This document shows positions 26,305 to 35,740 of a stretch of 64,000 bases of DNA, piece after piece (position 1 is the first letter of the stretch; every line of letters starts with the position of its first letter). The stretch spans positions 155,242 through 219,241 of the forward strand of contig CALRWV020000006.1 in assembly GCA_943371965.1 (NCBI GenBank), read 5' to 3'. This stretch comes from CALRWV02 sp943371965 (GTDB taxonomy: Bacteria > Bacteroidota > JABWAT01). The translations under genes and the position numbers were made by a program. The notes beneath the pieces were generated by a model that searched no databases, was not told the DNA's origin, and saw only the letters and a program-made list of their open reading frames with translations.

Positions 26305-27084
26305 ATGAAAACAAGTGAAAAACCAAAAGTTGCCGTATGGAAATTTTCAAGCTGCGATGGCTGTCAACTGAGTTTGCTTGACTGCGAAGATGAACTGCTG
26401 GCAGTTGCAGGAGCAATTCATATTGCCAACTTCCCGGAAGCATCACGTGAAGTTGTAAAAGGACCGTATGATATTTCTCTCGTTGAAGGATCCGTTACAA
26501 CACCGCACGATGAAGAACGGATTCATAAAATCAGAAAGCAGTCGAAAGTCCTGATTTCCATTGGTGCCTGTGCCACTGCCGGTGGAATACAGGCTCTGAA
26601 AAATTTTGCGAATGTCAAGGATTATATCAAAATTGTTTATGCACATCCTGAATACATTTCAACACTTTCCAAATCAACACCCATAGCAGAACATGTTTTT
26701 GTCGATTTTGAACTGAGGGGATGCCCAATCAATAAATATCAGCTTATTGAAGTGATAAACGCCTTCTTAAACGGAAGAAAACCTAACATCCCAGTTGACA
26801 GCGTCTGTACAGAATGCAAACGAAAAGGGGTGAGTTGCATAATGGTAACACAGCAGGTTCCGTGTTTGGGTCCTGTAACACAGGCTGGATGCAATGCATT
26901 ATGTCCATCCTATCAAAGAGGATGTTATGGTTGCTTTGGTCCTAAAGAAATGGCACAAACCGGTTTGTTGAGTTCACAGTTCAGTGAAATGAAAATACAG
27001 GATGATGAAATCAAAAGACTGTTCAGAAGTTTCAATGCCTATGCCGATGCTTTCAGGAAAGAGAGTGAAGCTTATGAAAGATAG
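26305..27084 (+). CDS. hydD: Group 3b [NiFe]-hydrogenase small (delta) subunit
   Basis: The ATG at 26305 begins MKTSEKPKVAVWKFSSCDGCQLSLL, with the CxxCQ ligands of the proximal [4Fe-4S] cluster; upstream extensions would lie inside the gamma gene. The 259-residue protein also has GACATAGGIQ, a distal cysteine set (CTECKRKGVSC, PCLGPVTQAGCNALC) and CYGCFGP, so three iron-sulfur clusters are expected. It conducts electrons from the [NiFe] site. No Tat signal is present, so the enzyme is cytosolic. It overlaps the large-subunit gene by 11 bp. Confidence 0.94.
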   Translation: MKTSEKPKVAVWKFSSCDGCQLSLLDCEDELLAVAGAIHIANFPEASREVVKGPYDISLVEGSVTTPHDEERIHKIRKQSKVLISIGACATAGGIQALKNFANVKDYIKIVYAHPEYISTLSKSTPIAEHVFVDFELRGCPINKYQLIEVINAFLNGRKPNIPVDSVCTECKRKGVSCIMVTQQVPCLGPVTQAGCNALCPSYQRGCYGCFGPKEMAQTGLLSSQFSEMKIQDDEIKRLFRSFNAYADAFRKESEAYER

Positions 27085-28408
27085 TACAATTGCGAAATCG
27101 TCGCGTTCAATTAAAGTAGATTACCTTGCACGTGTTGAAGGAGAAGGTTCCCTTTACATCAAATTCAAAAATAATAAAGTCAGTGAAGTCAAACTGAAAA
27201 TATTTGAACCTCCACGTTTCTTTGAAGCTTTTCTGCGTGACAGAAAATATACTGAAGCTCCGGATATCACGGCCCGGATTTGCGGAATTTGTCCGGTAGC
27301 ATACCAGATGAGTTCAGTTCATGCCATGGAAAAAATATTGGATATCAAAATGACTCCGCAACTTCGTGACCTTCGAAGACTTTTGTATTGTGGAGAATGG
27401 ATTGAAAGTCATTTGCTTCACATGTTTCTTCTTCACGTTCCTGATTTTTTGGGCTATCAGGATTCCATCCAGCTGGCAAAAGATTATCCGGATATTGTAA
27501 AAACTGCTTTAAAAATCAAAAAGGTGGGCAATGATATAGTAAACCTGATAGGTGGAAGGGAAATACATCCCATTAATGTCAGGGTTGGTGGGTTTTACCG
27601 ATTGCCCGATATGAAGGAGCTGGATATTCTGTATCAGGATATTGAGTGGGCACTTTCAAATTCTCTAATTTTAATGGATGTTTTGAAACTGCTTGAATAC
27701 CCGGTTCTTGAACGCGATTATGAATTTGTAGCGCTAAGATACAATCCTGAAAAAGAAACCGGACTGAAACCGGAATATCCTTTCAATGAAGGAAGGCTGG
27801 TTTCAAATAAAGGTCTGGATATTTCAATTGAGGAATACGAACATCACTTTACGGAAATCCATGAAAAACATTCCAACGCTCTTCATTCAGTGCATAACAA
27901 ATTCGGTTCTTACCATGTTGGACCGATTTCCCGCTTCAATCTGAATTATGATCTCCTTCCTGAAAGTGTGAAAAAAGTGGCAATGGAACTGAACATAACT
28001 CCACCTGTAGTCAATCCGTTCATGAGTTTGAAAGTCAGATTTGTAGAATCAGTTTATGCACTGCAGGAAGCAAAACGGATTATTGAAAATTACCATCGAC
28101 CGGAATCTCCATTTATACATGCTGAAGTTAAAGCAGGTGTTGGATGTGCCTGTACAGAAGCACCGAGAGGGATTTTATATCACCGTTATAAAATTGATGA
28201 AAAGGGAATAATCAGGGAAGCAAAAATTGTTCCGCCAACCTCACAGAACCTATCAACCATTGAAGAGGATCTCAAAGAATTTGCACAGAACAACCAGTCG
28301 CTTTCAGATGAAAAACTGACATGGAAATGTGAACAGACCGTTCGTAATTATGACCCCTGTATTTCATGTGCCACTCACTTCTTAAACCTGACAGTTGAAA
28401 GAACATGA
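27074..28408 (+). CDS. hydA: Group 3b [NiFe]-hydrogenase large (alpha) subunit
   Basis: The ATG at 27074 is preferred because the product then begins MKDSTIAKSS and reaches the conserved DYLARVEGEGSLYI promptly. The 444-residue protein carries both nickel-binding motifs: ARICGICPVAYQ (Cys70, Cys73) and the C-terminal DPCISCATH (Cys429, Cys432, His435). Nine residues follow His435 and should be removed by the endopeptidase encoded next. The CGICPVAYQ form of motif L1 is typical of the cytosolic group 3b/3d lineage. The enzyme probably oxidises NAD(P)H with H2 release, or the reverse. No selenocysteine codon is seen at the motif. Confidence 0.96.
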   Translation: MKDSTIAKSSRSIKVDYLARVEGEGSLYIKFKNNKVSEVKLKIFEPPRFFEAFLRDRKYTEAPDITARICGICPVAYQMSSVHAMEKILDIKMTPQLRDLRRLLYCGEWIESHLLHMFLLHVPDFLGYQDSIQLAKDYPDIVKTALKIKKVGNDIVNLIGGREIHPINVRVGGFYRLPDMKELDILYQDIEWALSNSLILMDVLKLLEYPVLERDYEFVALRYNPEKETGLKPEYPFNEGRLVSNKGLDISIEEYEHHFTEIHEKHSNALHSVHNKFGSYHVGPISRFNLNYDLLPESVKKVAMELNITPPVVNPFMSLKVRFVESVYALQEAKRIIENYHRPESPFIHAEVKAGVGCACTEAPRGILYHRYKIDEKGIIREAKIVPPTSQNLSTIEEDLKEFAQNNQSLSDEKLTWKCEQTVRNYDPCISCATHFLNLTVERT

Positions 28409-28409
28409 A

Positions 28410-28898
28410 ATGGATTTGCAACGGAAAAGAAACCTGATAATCGGTATCGGAAACGAATTCCGGCATGATGACAGTTGTGGTCTTTACATTGCAAACAAAT
28501 TGAAAACCAGTAGTCTACCCAACACAGATGTGAAATCTCAATCGGGTGAATCTACAGGATTGATTGAAACCTGGAAAGGGTACTCAACTGTTTATGTAGT
28601 TGATGCAATTTTATCTCCCGATGAACCCGGAACCATTTTTAAAATCAACGCAATGGAGCAGGAAATTCCCAAGAATCTGTTTAAGTATTCCATTCACAGT
28701 TTTGGAATTGCAGAAGCAGTTGAACTTGGTAAAATGATTTCAGAGCTTCCCGAAAAAATTATTATTTACGGAATTGTTCTTGAATCATTTCACGATGGAC
28801 GCGGATTAAGCAGCAAGGTTTTGAAATCATCAAGAAAAGTAATCAAATCCATCACAGAAGAAATCAATCAGCTCCATCTTGAATACGAAATCTTTTAA
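28410..28898 (+). CDS. Hydrogenase maturation endopeptidase
   Basis: The ATG at 28410 (MDLQRKRNLIIGIGNEFRHD) is chosen over an in-frame TTG at 28395 that would overlap the large-subunit gene. The 162-residue protein has the nickel-sensing IGIGNEFRHDDSCGLYIA motif of the HyaD/HycI/HoxW family, with the metal-binding Glu and a conserved downstream His near SIHSFGIAEAVELG. It cleaves the C-terminal tail of the large subunit after nickel insertion. It is the last gene of the operon, starting 1 bp after the large-subunit stop. Confidence 0.93.
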   Translation: MDLQRKRNLIIGIGNEFRHDDSCGLYIANKLKTSSLPNTDVKSQSGESTGLIETWKGYSTVYVVDAILSPDEPGTIFKINAMEQEIPKNLFKYSIHSFGIAEAVELGKMISELPEKIIIYGIVLESFHDGRGLSSKVLKSSRKVIKSITEEINQLHLEYEIF

Positions 28899-28932
28899 TA
28901 AATTCATTTGGTGAATTATCCAAACCAAAACC

Positions 28933-29005
28933 TGTCATTGCGAGGCACTCCGAAGCAATCTCAAAATTCAAAATAAAGATTGCTTCGGAGTACCTCGCAA
29001 TGACA
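28933..29005. repeat. 29-bp inverted repeat, GTCATTGCGAGG type
   Basis: TGTCATTGCGAGGCACTCCG (28933-28952, arm to 28961) and its reverse complement (28977-29005) are identical except at one base and are separated by 15 nt. The hairpin lies between the hydrogenase protease gene and hypF, so it may separate their transcripts. This is a dispersed repeat type, not a gene. Confidence 0.75.
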
Positions 29006-29027
29006 AAGATTTGAAAATAACAAAAAT

Positions 29028-31328
29028 ATGAGCAACAGAAAACGTCTCTTCATTTTAATTACCGGTGCTGTTCAGGGTGTTGGATTCCGTCCATTTGTTT
29101 TCAGATTGGCTGATGAACTGAACCTGTTGGGATGGGTTATCAACTCATCACGCGGTGTTGAAATAGAAGTTGAAGCAGATGAACATGTTTTGAATAATTT
29201 TCTTCTTCGTTTGAAAACTGAGATTCCGCTAAGAGCATACATTCAAAGCATTGATTTCTGGTGGCTTGAATTGAAAGGTTATGCTTCATTCGAAATAAGG
29301 AAAAGTGAAGGTGGTGAAAAATCAGTATTCATACTTCCAGATATCGCAACCTGTCCGGATTGTACAAAAGATATTTTTGATCCCAACAACCGGCGTTATC
29401 ATTATCCGTTTACAAATTGCACAAACTGTGGACCGCGCTATTCCATCATCGAAGAATTGCCTTACGACCGGATAAAAACGTCAATGAAACAGTTTCAAAT
29501 GTGCCCCGATTGTCAGGAAGAATACAATGATCCGCATAACCGTAGATTTCATGCTCAACCAAATGCTTGTCCGGAATGCGGTCCACAAATCTGGTTGTCA
29601 GATAATTCGGAAAAAATAATTGCGACCCGAAATCACGCTTTAACTGAAACCGTAAAAATATTGAAATCAGGAAAAACAATTGCTGTAAAAGGGATTGGCG
29701 GATTTCATTTGATGGCGGCTGCAAATAATCACGATGCAGTTAATTTACTTCGGTTGAGAAAACACCGTCCATCAAAACCATTTGCAATAATGGTTCCATC
29801 GATAGAGTGGATTTACAAAATAGCAGAACCGACTGAAGTTGAAATGACTGCATTGAAATCACCTGAAGGTCCAATTGTTCTGGTACGAAAAAAAGAGAAC
29901 ATATCTGACTTGATTTCAGAGTCAGTTTCCCCTGAAAATCCTTATCTCGGAATCATGCTTCCTTCTACGCCGCTTCATCATCTGATTCTGAGTGAATTGA
30001 ACCAGCCTGTCATTGCAACCAGCGGGAATTTGTCAGATGAACCAATTTGCATTGACAATAAAGAAGCACTTGAAAGATTAAACTCCATTGCTGATTATTT
30101 TCTGTTGCACAACCGTCTTATCGACCGCCCGGTTGATGACTCAATTGTTAGAGTTATCAATGGCAGATCAATTGTAATGAGGAGAGCGCGGGGACTTGCA
30201 CCGCTTCCTGTTCCACTTGTAAATGATAAAAATCAGAATATACTTGCACTTGGTGGACATCTGAAAAATACAATCTCGCTTCAGGTAAAGAATAATTGTT
30301 TCATCAGTCAGCACTTGGGTGATCTTGACAGTGAAATATCGGTTGACACTTACAGAATCTGTATTTCTGATTTGAAGAAACTGTACAACTCAGCTCCGGA
30401 AATTATCCTGCATGATTTGCATCCAAATTATCAGAGTACAGTTGAATCAGACCGTCTTCACGGTGAAAAAATTCCAGTTCAGCATCACGTTGCTCACCTG
30501 ATGAGCGTTGTTGCAGAAAACCGATTGAGTCCACCCCTGTTGGGTTTTTGCTGGGATGGAACAGGTTACGGAACGGACGAAACTATATGGGGAAGTGAGG
30601 TCTTCCTTTGGAAAGAAAAAACAGTTCAACGGTTTGCTTCTCTGTATCCATTTCCCTTGGCAGGTGGAGATGCAGGATCAAAAGAACCTGTAAGATCTGC
30701 TTTGGGTCTGCTTAAAGAATTGAATTGGTTTGACTCAGGATTGGATTTACTGAAAAAGAATTATCCTGAATATCAAATGGAAAAAATTATTAAAATAATT
30801 GCCAAGGACATTGGAGTTTTCAGATGTCACAGTATGGGTCGATTGTTTGATGGTTTTTCTGCTCTTTTAGGAATTGCACCTCTTTCACAGTTTGAAGGGG
30901 AAGCAGCTATGAGAGTTGAATTTGCTGCTGACAAAAATCCAGATTATAATTCAGAAAATGATTTTTTTCCAATAATTGAAAACCGAAACCGGAAACCCTA
31001 TGAACCGCTTTATTGGATGGATTGGAGACCGTTTGTCAGAGATTCAATAGATCAATTGATAAGCGGAAAAAACGCAAATGATCTTGCCATGAAATTTCAT
31101 TCAGTTTTGGTGAATACAATTTTTAAAATATCGGAAATGCAGATAATAAACAGATTGGCAGTAAGCGGTGGATGTTTTCAGAATAAAGTTCTATTGTCAA
31201 CTCTCTTGAATGAAGCAGAAAAAAAATCAGTGTCAGTTTTCACCAACCAGCGTGTTCCTCCGAATGATGGTGGAATTTCGTTGGGGCAGGTCGCGTATTA
31301 TTTGAGTGGAGTGGAGTTGGTTGGTTAA
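29028..31328 (+). CDS. hypF: Carbamoyltransferase HypF
   Basis: The 766-residue protein has an N-terminal acylphosphatase domain (ITGAVQGVGFRPFVFRLADE), two zinc fingers (ATCPDCTKDIFDPNNRRYHY with TNCTNCGP, and CPDCQEEYNDPHNRRFHAQP with ACPECGP), and a YrdC-like domain (KGIGGFHLMAAANN). The C-terminal Kae1-like carbamoyltransferase domain contains QHHVAHLMSVVAEN and LAVSGGCFQNKVLL. It makes carbamoyl-AMP and transfers the carbamoyl group to HypE's terminal Cys. The full family length is present. It completes the maturation gene set and is separated from the structural operon by an inverted repeat. Confidence 0.97.
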   Translation: MSNRKRLFILITGAVQGVGFRPFVFRLADELNLLGWVINSSRGVEIEVEADEHVLNNFLLRLKTEIPLRAYIQSIDFWWLELKGYASFEIRKSEGGEKSVFILPDIATCPDCTKDIFDPNNRRYHYPFTNCTNCGPRYSIIEELPYDRIKTSMKQFQMCPDCQEEYNDPHNRRFHAQPNACPECGPQIWLSDNSEKIIATRNHALTETVKILKSGKTIAVKGIGGFHLMAAANNHDAVNLLRLRKHRPSKPFAIMVPSIEWIYKIAEPTEVEMTALKSPEGPIVLVRKKENISDLISESVSPENPYLGIMLPSTPLHHLILSELNQPVIATSGNLSDEPICIDNKEALERLNSIADYFLLHNRLIDRPVDDSIVRVINGRSIVMRRARGLAPLPVPLVNDKNQNILALGGHLKNTISLQVKNNCFISQHLGDLDSEISVDTYRICISDLKKLYNSAPEIILHDLHPNYQSTVESDRLHGEKIPVQHHVAHLMSVVAENRLSPPLLGFCWDGTGYGTDETIWGSEVFLWKEKTVQRFASLYPFPLAGGDAGSKEPVRSALGLLKELNWFDSGLDLLKKNYPEYQMEKIIKIIAKDIGVFRCHSMGRLFDGFSALLGIAPLSQFEGEAAMRVEFAADKNPDYNSENDFFPIIENRNRKPYEPLYWMDWRPFVRDSIDQLISGKNANDLAMKFHSVLVNTIFKISEMQIINRLAVSGGCFQNKVLLSTLLNEAEKKSVSVFTNQRVPPNDGGISLGQVAYYLSGVELVG

Positions 31329-31330
31329 AA

Positions 31331-31363
31331 AAACCTGACAGGTCTCGCAGACCTGTCAGGTTT
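31331..31363. terminator. 33-nt hairpin downstream of hypF
   Basis: AAACCTGACAGGTCT (31331-31345) pairs perfectly with AGACCTGTCAGGTTT (31349-31363) across a CGC loop, three bases after the hypF stop, with A residues on the left and TTT on the right. It belongs to the same 33-nt family as 31450-31482 and 10969-11001. Confidence 0.78.
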
Positions 31364-31449
31364 GGATTGTTTGGTTGTAATTCCAGATTCATCCATTTCC
31401 CTTGACTTCAGTCAACGGAGTTTTCGGGTTGGTGGTAATTAACCAAAAA

Positions 31450-31482
31450 AGACCTGTGAGGTTTCTGAAACCTCACAGGTCT
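31450..31482. terminator. 33-nt hairpin in the hypF/clpB convergent gap
   Basis: AGACCTGTGAGGTTT (31450-31464) pairs perfectly with AAACCTCACAGGTCT (31468-31482) across a CTG loop. An A-run at its left side gives a U-run on the minus strand, which suits termination of clpB transcripts (stop at 31525, minus strand). Confidence 0.75.
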
Positions 31483-31524
31483 AAACTTTCGATTATCGTT
31501 TCCCGATTTTCTTCAATCGCTCCT

Positions 31525-34161
31525 TCAAACCACATCCGCATTCACAAATTCCACTCTTGCAAAATCCAAACCATCGGTAGTTTTAATTACTTCAATATGA
31601 TCTCCTGCTTTAAACGTACCCAGAAGAATTTGCTCTGACAGCGGATTTGTTATGTATTTCTGAAGAATCCTTTTTAACGGTCTTGCTCCGAATTGCGGAT
31701 CATATCCTAAACCAGCAGCAAAACTTTTTGCTTCAGGTGAAAGTTCAATATTTAAATTGTTCTTTGCAGCAAGTTGTTTGATTCTGTTGAACTGAAATGT
31801 AACTATTTCAGAAACTTCATCACGTGATAAGGGATGAAAAACAATCACTTCATCAACACGGTTCAGGAATTCAGGTCGCAAAGTCTGTTTCAGCATTTTG
31901 TTCAAACTATCCTTCAAATCATCCATGATTTTATCACGGTTGTTTCCAGTCAGTTCAGCCAGTTTTTCCTGAATCATCTGAGAACCCAGATTTGAGGTCA
32001 TAATGATGATCGTGTTTTTAAAATTTACAGTTCTTCCCTGATTGTCAGTTAGTCTTCCATCATCCAAAACCTGAAGAAGAACATTGTAAACATCAGCATG
32101 TGCCTTTTCGATTTCGTCAAGCAGGATGACAGAATAAGGTTTCCGTCTGACGGCTTCAGTCAACTGACCACCTTCATCATATCCAACATATCCTGGGGGT
32201 GCGCCAATCAATCTTGAAACAGAATGTTTTTCCATGTATTCACTCATGTCAATTCTAACAATTGCATCTTCATTGTCAAACATGAACTCTGCCAAAGCTT
32301 TTGCAAGTTCTGTTTTTCCAACTCCCGTTGTTCCCAGAAAAATGAAAGAACCGATTGGTTTGTTTTCATCCTGCAATCCGGCACGTGAACGTCTGACTGC
32401 AGCAGATACAGCCTGAACGGCTTCAAGCTGACCAACAACTCTGGTTCTCAATCTTTCTTCCATGTGGAGAAGTTTAATGCGTTCCGATTCCAGCATTCTT
32501 GTGACTGGAATTCCTGTCCATTTTGCAACAATTTCGGCAATGTCCTCTGCATCCACTTCCTCTTTCAGCATTTTTCTGGTTTCCTGAAGTTTCATCAGTT
32601 TTTCATTGGTTTCGTTCAATGATTTTTCAAGATTGGTAATGGTGCCATATCTGATTTCAGCAACCTTTCCATAATCACCGTCCCGCTCATATTGTTCTGC
32701 CTGTGTTTTTGCAACATCGATTGCAGATTTCATTTCCCGGATCGATTGAATAAGCTCTTTTTCCTTTAACCAGTGTGCCCGTAATGAAGAACGCTCTTCA
32801 GCTAATTTCGCAAGTTCCTTTTTGATTTCATCTGTTTTGTATTTTGCGTTTTCATCTTTCTCTCGTTTGATTCCTTCGATTTCAATTTCCAACTGACGGA
32901 TCTGGCGTTCAATTTTATCCAGTTCTTCCGGCATCGAATCAATTTCCATTCTCAATTTGGAAGCTGATTCATCGATCAGATCAATTGCTTTGTCAGGTAA
33001 AAAACGGTCTGAAATATAACGGTCAGAAAGTTCAACCGCAGCAACTATTGCCGAGTCAGTAATTCTGACACCATGATGCACTTCATATTTTTCTTTCAAT
33101 CCCCGAAGGATGGAAATGGCATCTTCAATTCCAGGTTCTCCAACCATAACAGGTTGAAAACGTCTTTCCAATGCAGCATCTTTTTCGATGTATTTTCTGT
33201 ATTCATCCAAAGTGGTTGCACCAACTGCACGTAATTCTCCGCGTGATAAAGCAGGTTTCAAAATATTGGCAGCATCCATAGCGCCTTCTGTTGCACCTGC
33301 TCCAACTAGTGTATGAATTTCATCAATGAACAAAATAAATTGTCCGTTCGAATCGATGACTTCTTTAACAACTGCTTTCAGTCTTTCTTCAAATTCACCA
33401 CGGTATTTAGCACCCGCAATTAATGCACCCATATCAAGTGAAAAAATCCGTTTGTCTTTCAACCCTTCCGGAATGTCACCTTGTATAATACGGTGAGCCA
33501 GACCTTCGGCAATCGCAGTTTTTCCTACACCTGGTTCGCCAATCAAAATTGGGTTATTTTTTGTCCTTCTCGAAAGAATCTGAAGTACACGTCTGATCTC
33601 TTCATCGCGCCCGATAACCGGATCCAGTTTTCCGCGTTTGGCCAGATCATTCAAATCCTTGGCATATTTTTTCAACGCATTATATTTCGATTCTGCATTC
33701 TGATCAGTAACCCGTTGATTTCCGCGGATTTCTTTCAAAACGGTTAAAATCTGATCTTTCCCGATTTTGAAAGTTTTAAGAATTTCACCGACGGGTGTGT
33801 TCATTTCTGTCATAGCCAGAAGAAGATGTTCTGAAGCGATAAATTCATCTTTCAAATCCTGTGAAAATTTACTTGCCTTATCAAAAAGCAAATTGGAATT
33901 GTTGGATAAATACGGTTGCTGTATACTTGCACCGGAAACTTTAGGAAGTTTATCAACTGCAGTCCTGATTCTGGAAAGAACATCGTCATAATTGTTTGAT
34001 ATTTTTCGGATAACAGAACCCACAACACTGTCCTGTTCATCGTGAATCAGCCCAAGAAAAATATGTTCCGGTTCAATAACCTGATGGTTCAGATTCTGTG
34101 CAATTTGAATGGAAGCTTGAACAGCTTCCTGTACTTTGGTGGTTAATTTTTCAAAATTCAT
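31525..34161 (-). CDS. clpB: ATP-dependent chaperone ClpB
   Basis: The 878-residue protein has the N-terminal double Clp repeat domain. The first AAA+ module contains GEPGVGKTAIAEGLA and the Walker B FILFIDEIHTLVGAG. The long coiled-coil middle domain typical of ClpB covers about residues 410-530, and the second AAA+ module contains IFLGTTGVGKTELAKALAE, GAPPGYVGYDEGG and the C-terminal D2-small domain. It disaggregates proteins with DnaK in the cytosol. The length matches ClpB and not ClpA/ClpC. dnaK is encoded nearby on the same strand at 35996-37915. Confidence 0.97.
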   Translation of the reverse strand: MNFEKLTTKVQEAVQASIQIAQNLNHQVIEPEHIFLGLIHDEQDSVVGSVIRKISNNYDDVLSRIRTAVDKLPKVSGASIQQPYLSNNSNLLFDKASKFSQDLKDEFIASEHLLLAMTEMNTPVGEILKTFKIGKDQILTVLKEIRGNQRVTDQNAESKYNALKKYAKDLNDLAKRGKLDPVIGRDEEIRRVLQILSRRTKNNPILIGEPGVGKTAIAEGLAHRIIQGDIPEGLKDKRIFSLDMGALIAGAKYRGEFEERLKAVVKEVIDSNGQFILFIDEIHTLVGAGATEGAMDAANILKPALSRGELRAVGATTLDEYRKYIEKDAALERRFQPVMVGEPGIEDAISILRGLKEKYEVHHGVRITDSAIVAAVELSDRYISDRFLPDKAIDLIDESASKLRMEIDSMPEELDKIERQIRQLEIEIEGIKREKDENAKYKTDEIKKELAKLAEERSSLRAHWLKEKELIQSIREMKSAIDVAKTQAEQYERDGDYGKVAEIRYGTITNLEKSLNETNEKLMKLQETRKMLKEEVDAEDIAEIVAKWTGIPVTRMLESERIKLLHMEERLRTRVVGQLEAVQAVSAAVRRSRAGLQDENKPIGSFIFLGTTGVGKTELAKALAEFMFDNEDAIVRIDMSEYMEKHSVSRLIGAPPGYVGYDEGGQLTEAVRRKPYSVILLDEIEKAHADVYNVLLQVLDDGRLTDNQGRTVNFKNTIIIMTSNLGSQMIQEKLAELTGNNRDKIMDDLKDSLNKMLKQTLRPEFLNRVDEVIVFHPLSRDEVSEIVTFQFNRIKQLAAKNNLNIELSPEAKSFAAGLGYDPQFGARPLKRILQKYITNPLSEQILLGTFKAGDHIEVIKTTDGLDFARVEFVNADVV

Positions 34162-34181
34162 TTTATACCTCGTAAGTGTTC

Positions 34182-34204
34182 GTCACCCTGAGTGGAGTCG
34201 AAGG
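34182..34204. repeat. Single arm of the CTGAG(C/T)GGAGTCGAAGG element upstream of clpB
   Basis: GTCACCCTGAGTGGAGTCGA followed by AGG is a one-arm copy of the inverted repeat at 736-795. It lies 20 bp upstream of the clpB start codon and would therefore be in the clpB leader RNA, unless the promoter is downstream of it. Confidence 0.65.
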
Positions 34205-34414
34205 GCTTCTTTCTTTTGAGAATTTGAATTGCAACCTTTGTGCCGAAAATTTAGTCAGGTGTTTTGGAAAGAATGACATTTACTGAAGCAAACTTAGTGA
34301 AATAAAGTCATTGATGTGGCAGGGAAGTGTGACAGGTTGGAAAGGAATTTTGTAGAAACAGAAAAGTTCAGAGTTTAACTGGTCAATTTAAAGATATGAA
34401 TTTGTGATTATCTG

Positions 34415-35740
34415 TTATTTTGTAAAAATTAATTTATGACTAACAGTTTTGTTATTCAAAGTTGCCTGAACAAAATAAATTCCAGAACTTTGCACTAAAC
34501 CTTCCTCATTCTTTCCATCCCATTTCAAATAGCGCTCACCCTGCTCCATATTTCCAGAATATAATGTTTTTATCAACTGCCCCAATTGATTATAAATGAA
34601 GATTGAAACTTCGCCTCCCAAGAGTAAATTGATTTTTATAGATGTTGAAGGGTTAAAAGGATTGGGATAGTTTCCAATAATCTGAAAATTTTTGTGAGGT
34701 TCTGATTTTCCATTTTCCGAAACAGAAAGTGCTTTACTTATATCTTCCTTTAATGAAAAGCCATATATTTTGTGTTCATTCAGATTTTCGTAAATAATGG
34801 TCTCATTGTTTATCCAATCAAGTCTGGATAAGATATTATTCTTCTCTTCAATAAGAAAAGGCATGTTCAAACTGTCAATAAATAGATTTTGGGTAGAGAA
34901 TGAACCTGTAGATCTTTCTCCCAAAATAGAGAGATATTTTCCATTAGGTGACCATTTTAACCCAAAAATAGCATAGTCATCAAAATGACCTGGATAATCC
35001 TCATCTGAAAAAATCATTTTGCTTTCTTTAGTTAGAGCATCATAGTTTATTATCATTGCCACAAATGAATCTATGGTACTTAAAGTGCTGTAAGTGAATT
35101 CATTGCTATTTGGTCTGCTTTCAAGAGCTGTTATCCTAACGTAATTTTCAGCATCAACACTTATCAAGGTGTCAATTTGTTTTGTCCAAATGTTATACGA
35201 AAAAATAAAAGAATTGGCATCCCAGTCCCTACAATAAAAAACTGAATCATTATTTAACCATGAAATATCATATTTGAAAAAAGGAGTTGATATATAATTA
35301 TGATAAGTGCTGTCTTCAAAGGAGTAAAAATCTTCATAACCTTCGCCGGGAAATAAAATAATCTTGTCGTTTGGTGAAATCATGGTACTGAACTCTTTGG
35401 CATAAGTCAGCAGTTTTGCTGTTCCAGTTGCAAAATCGTATTCATACTTCGCCCTTTTATAATCACCATGGTCTGTCACCTCTACATTATAAATTGCCTT
35501 ATGGGTTTTGTTGTAAAAAAAAGGGTACGACTGAAAAATTGAAAGTTCAACCGTATTGGTCTTCAGTTTATAAGTAAGTGGAGTAATGAAATCATAGAAA
35601 TGAACTTCCTCCGAAAACTTGTCAACCGAATAACTTGAACCTCCGTTTGGAGAAATCGGGAATTCCTGTGCTGAGACATTATTAATTGAAGCTAAAAATA
35701 AAATTGAATAGAATTTGAATAATTTGAATTTAATTTTCAT
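34415..35740 (-). CDS. Exported protein with type IX secretion C-terminal domain
   Basis: The 441-residue protein has a signal peptide (MKIKFKLFKFYSILFLASIN, cleavage near SAQ) and a C-terminal T9SS domain with IIGNYPNPFNPSTSIKINLL and the ending SGIYFVQATLNNKTVSHKLI. The central part has repeated strands and phrases such as WSPNGKYLSILGE and DWINNETIIYENL, like the beta-propeller blades of TolB/WD40-type proteins. It is probably exported to the cell surface or medium. No enzyme motif is seen. The gene is flanked by clpB and dnaK but has gaps of over 250 bp on both sides, so it is probably an independent transcription unit. Confidence 0.83.
   Translation of the reverse strand: MKIKFKLFKFYSILFLASINNVSAQEFPISPNGGSSYSVDKFSEEVHFYDFITPLTYKLKTNTVELSIFQSYPFFYNKTHKAIYNVEVTDHGDYKRAKYEYDFATGTAKLLTYAKEFSTMISPNDKIILFPGEGYEDFYSFEDSTYHNYISTPFFKYDISWLNNDSVFYCRDWDANSFIFSYNIWTKQIDTLISVDAENYVRITALESRPNSNEFTYSTLSTIDSFVAMIINYDALTKESKMIFSDEDYPGHFDDYAIFGLKWSPNGKYLSILGERSTGSFSTQNLFIDSLNMPFLIEEKNNILSRLDWINNETIIYENLNEHKIYGFSLKEDISKALSVSENGKSEPHKNFQIIGNYPNPFNPSTSIKINLLLGGEVSIFIYNQLGQLIKTLYSGNMEQGERYLKWDGKNEEGLVQSSGIYFVQATLNNKTVSHKLIFTK

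Noticed and set aside
27074..28408. Selenocysteine in the hydrogenase large subunit
   Set aside because: Both CxxC motifs are encoded by ordinary cysteine codons; no in-frame TGA is present at the sites.
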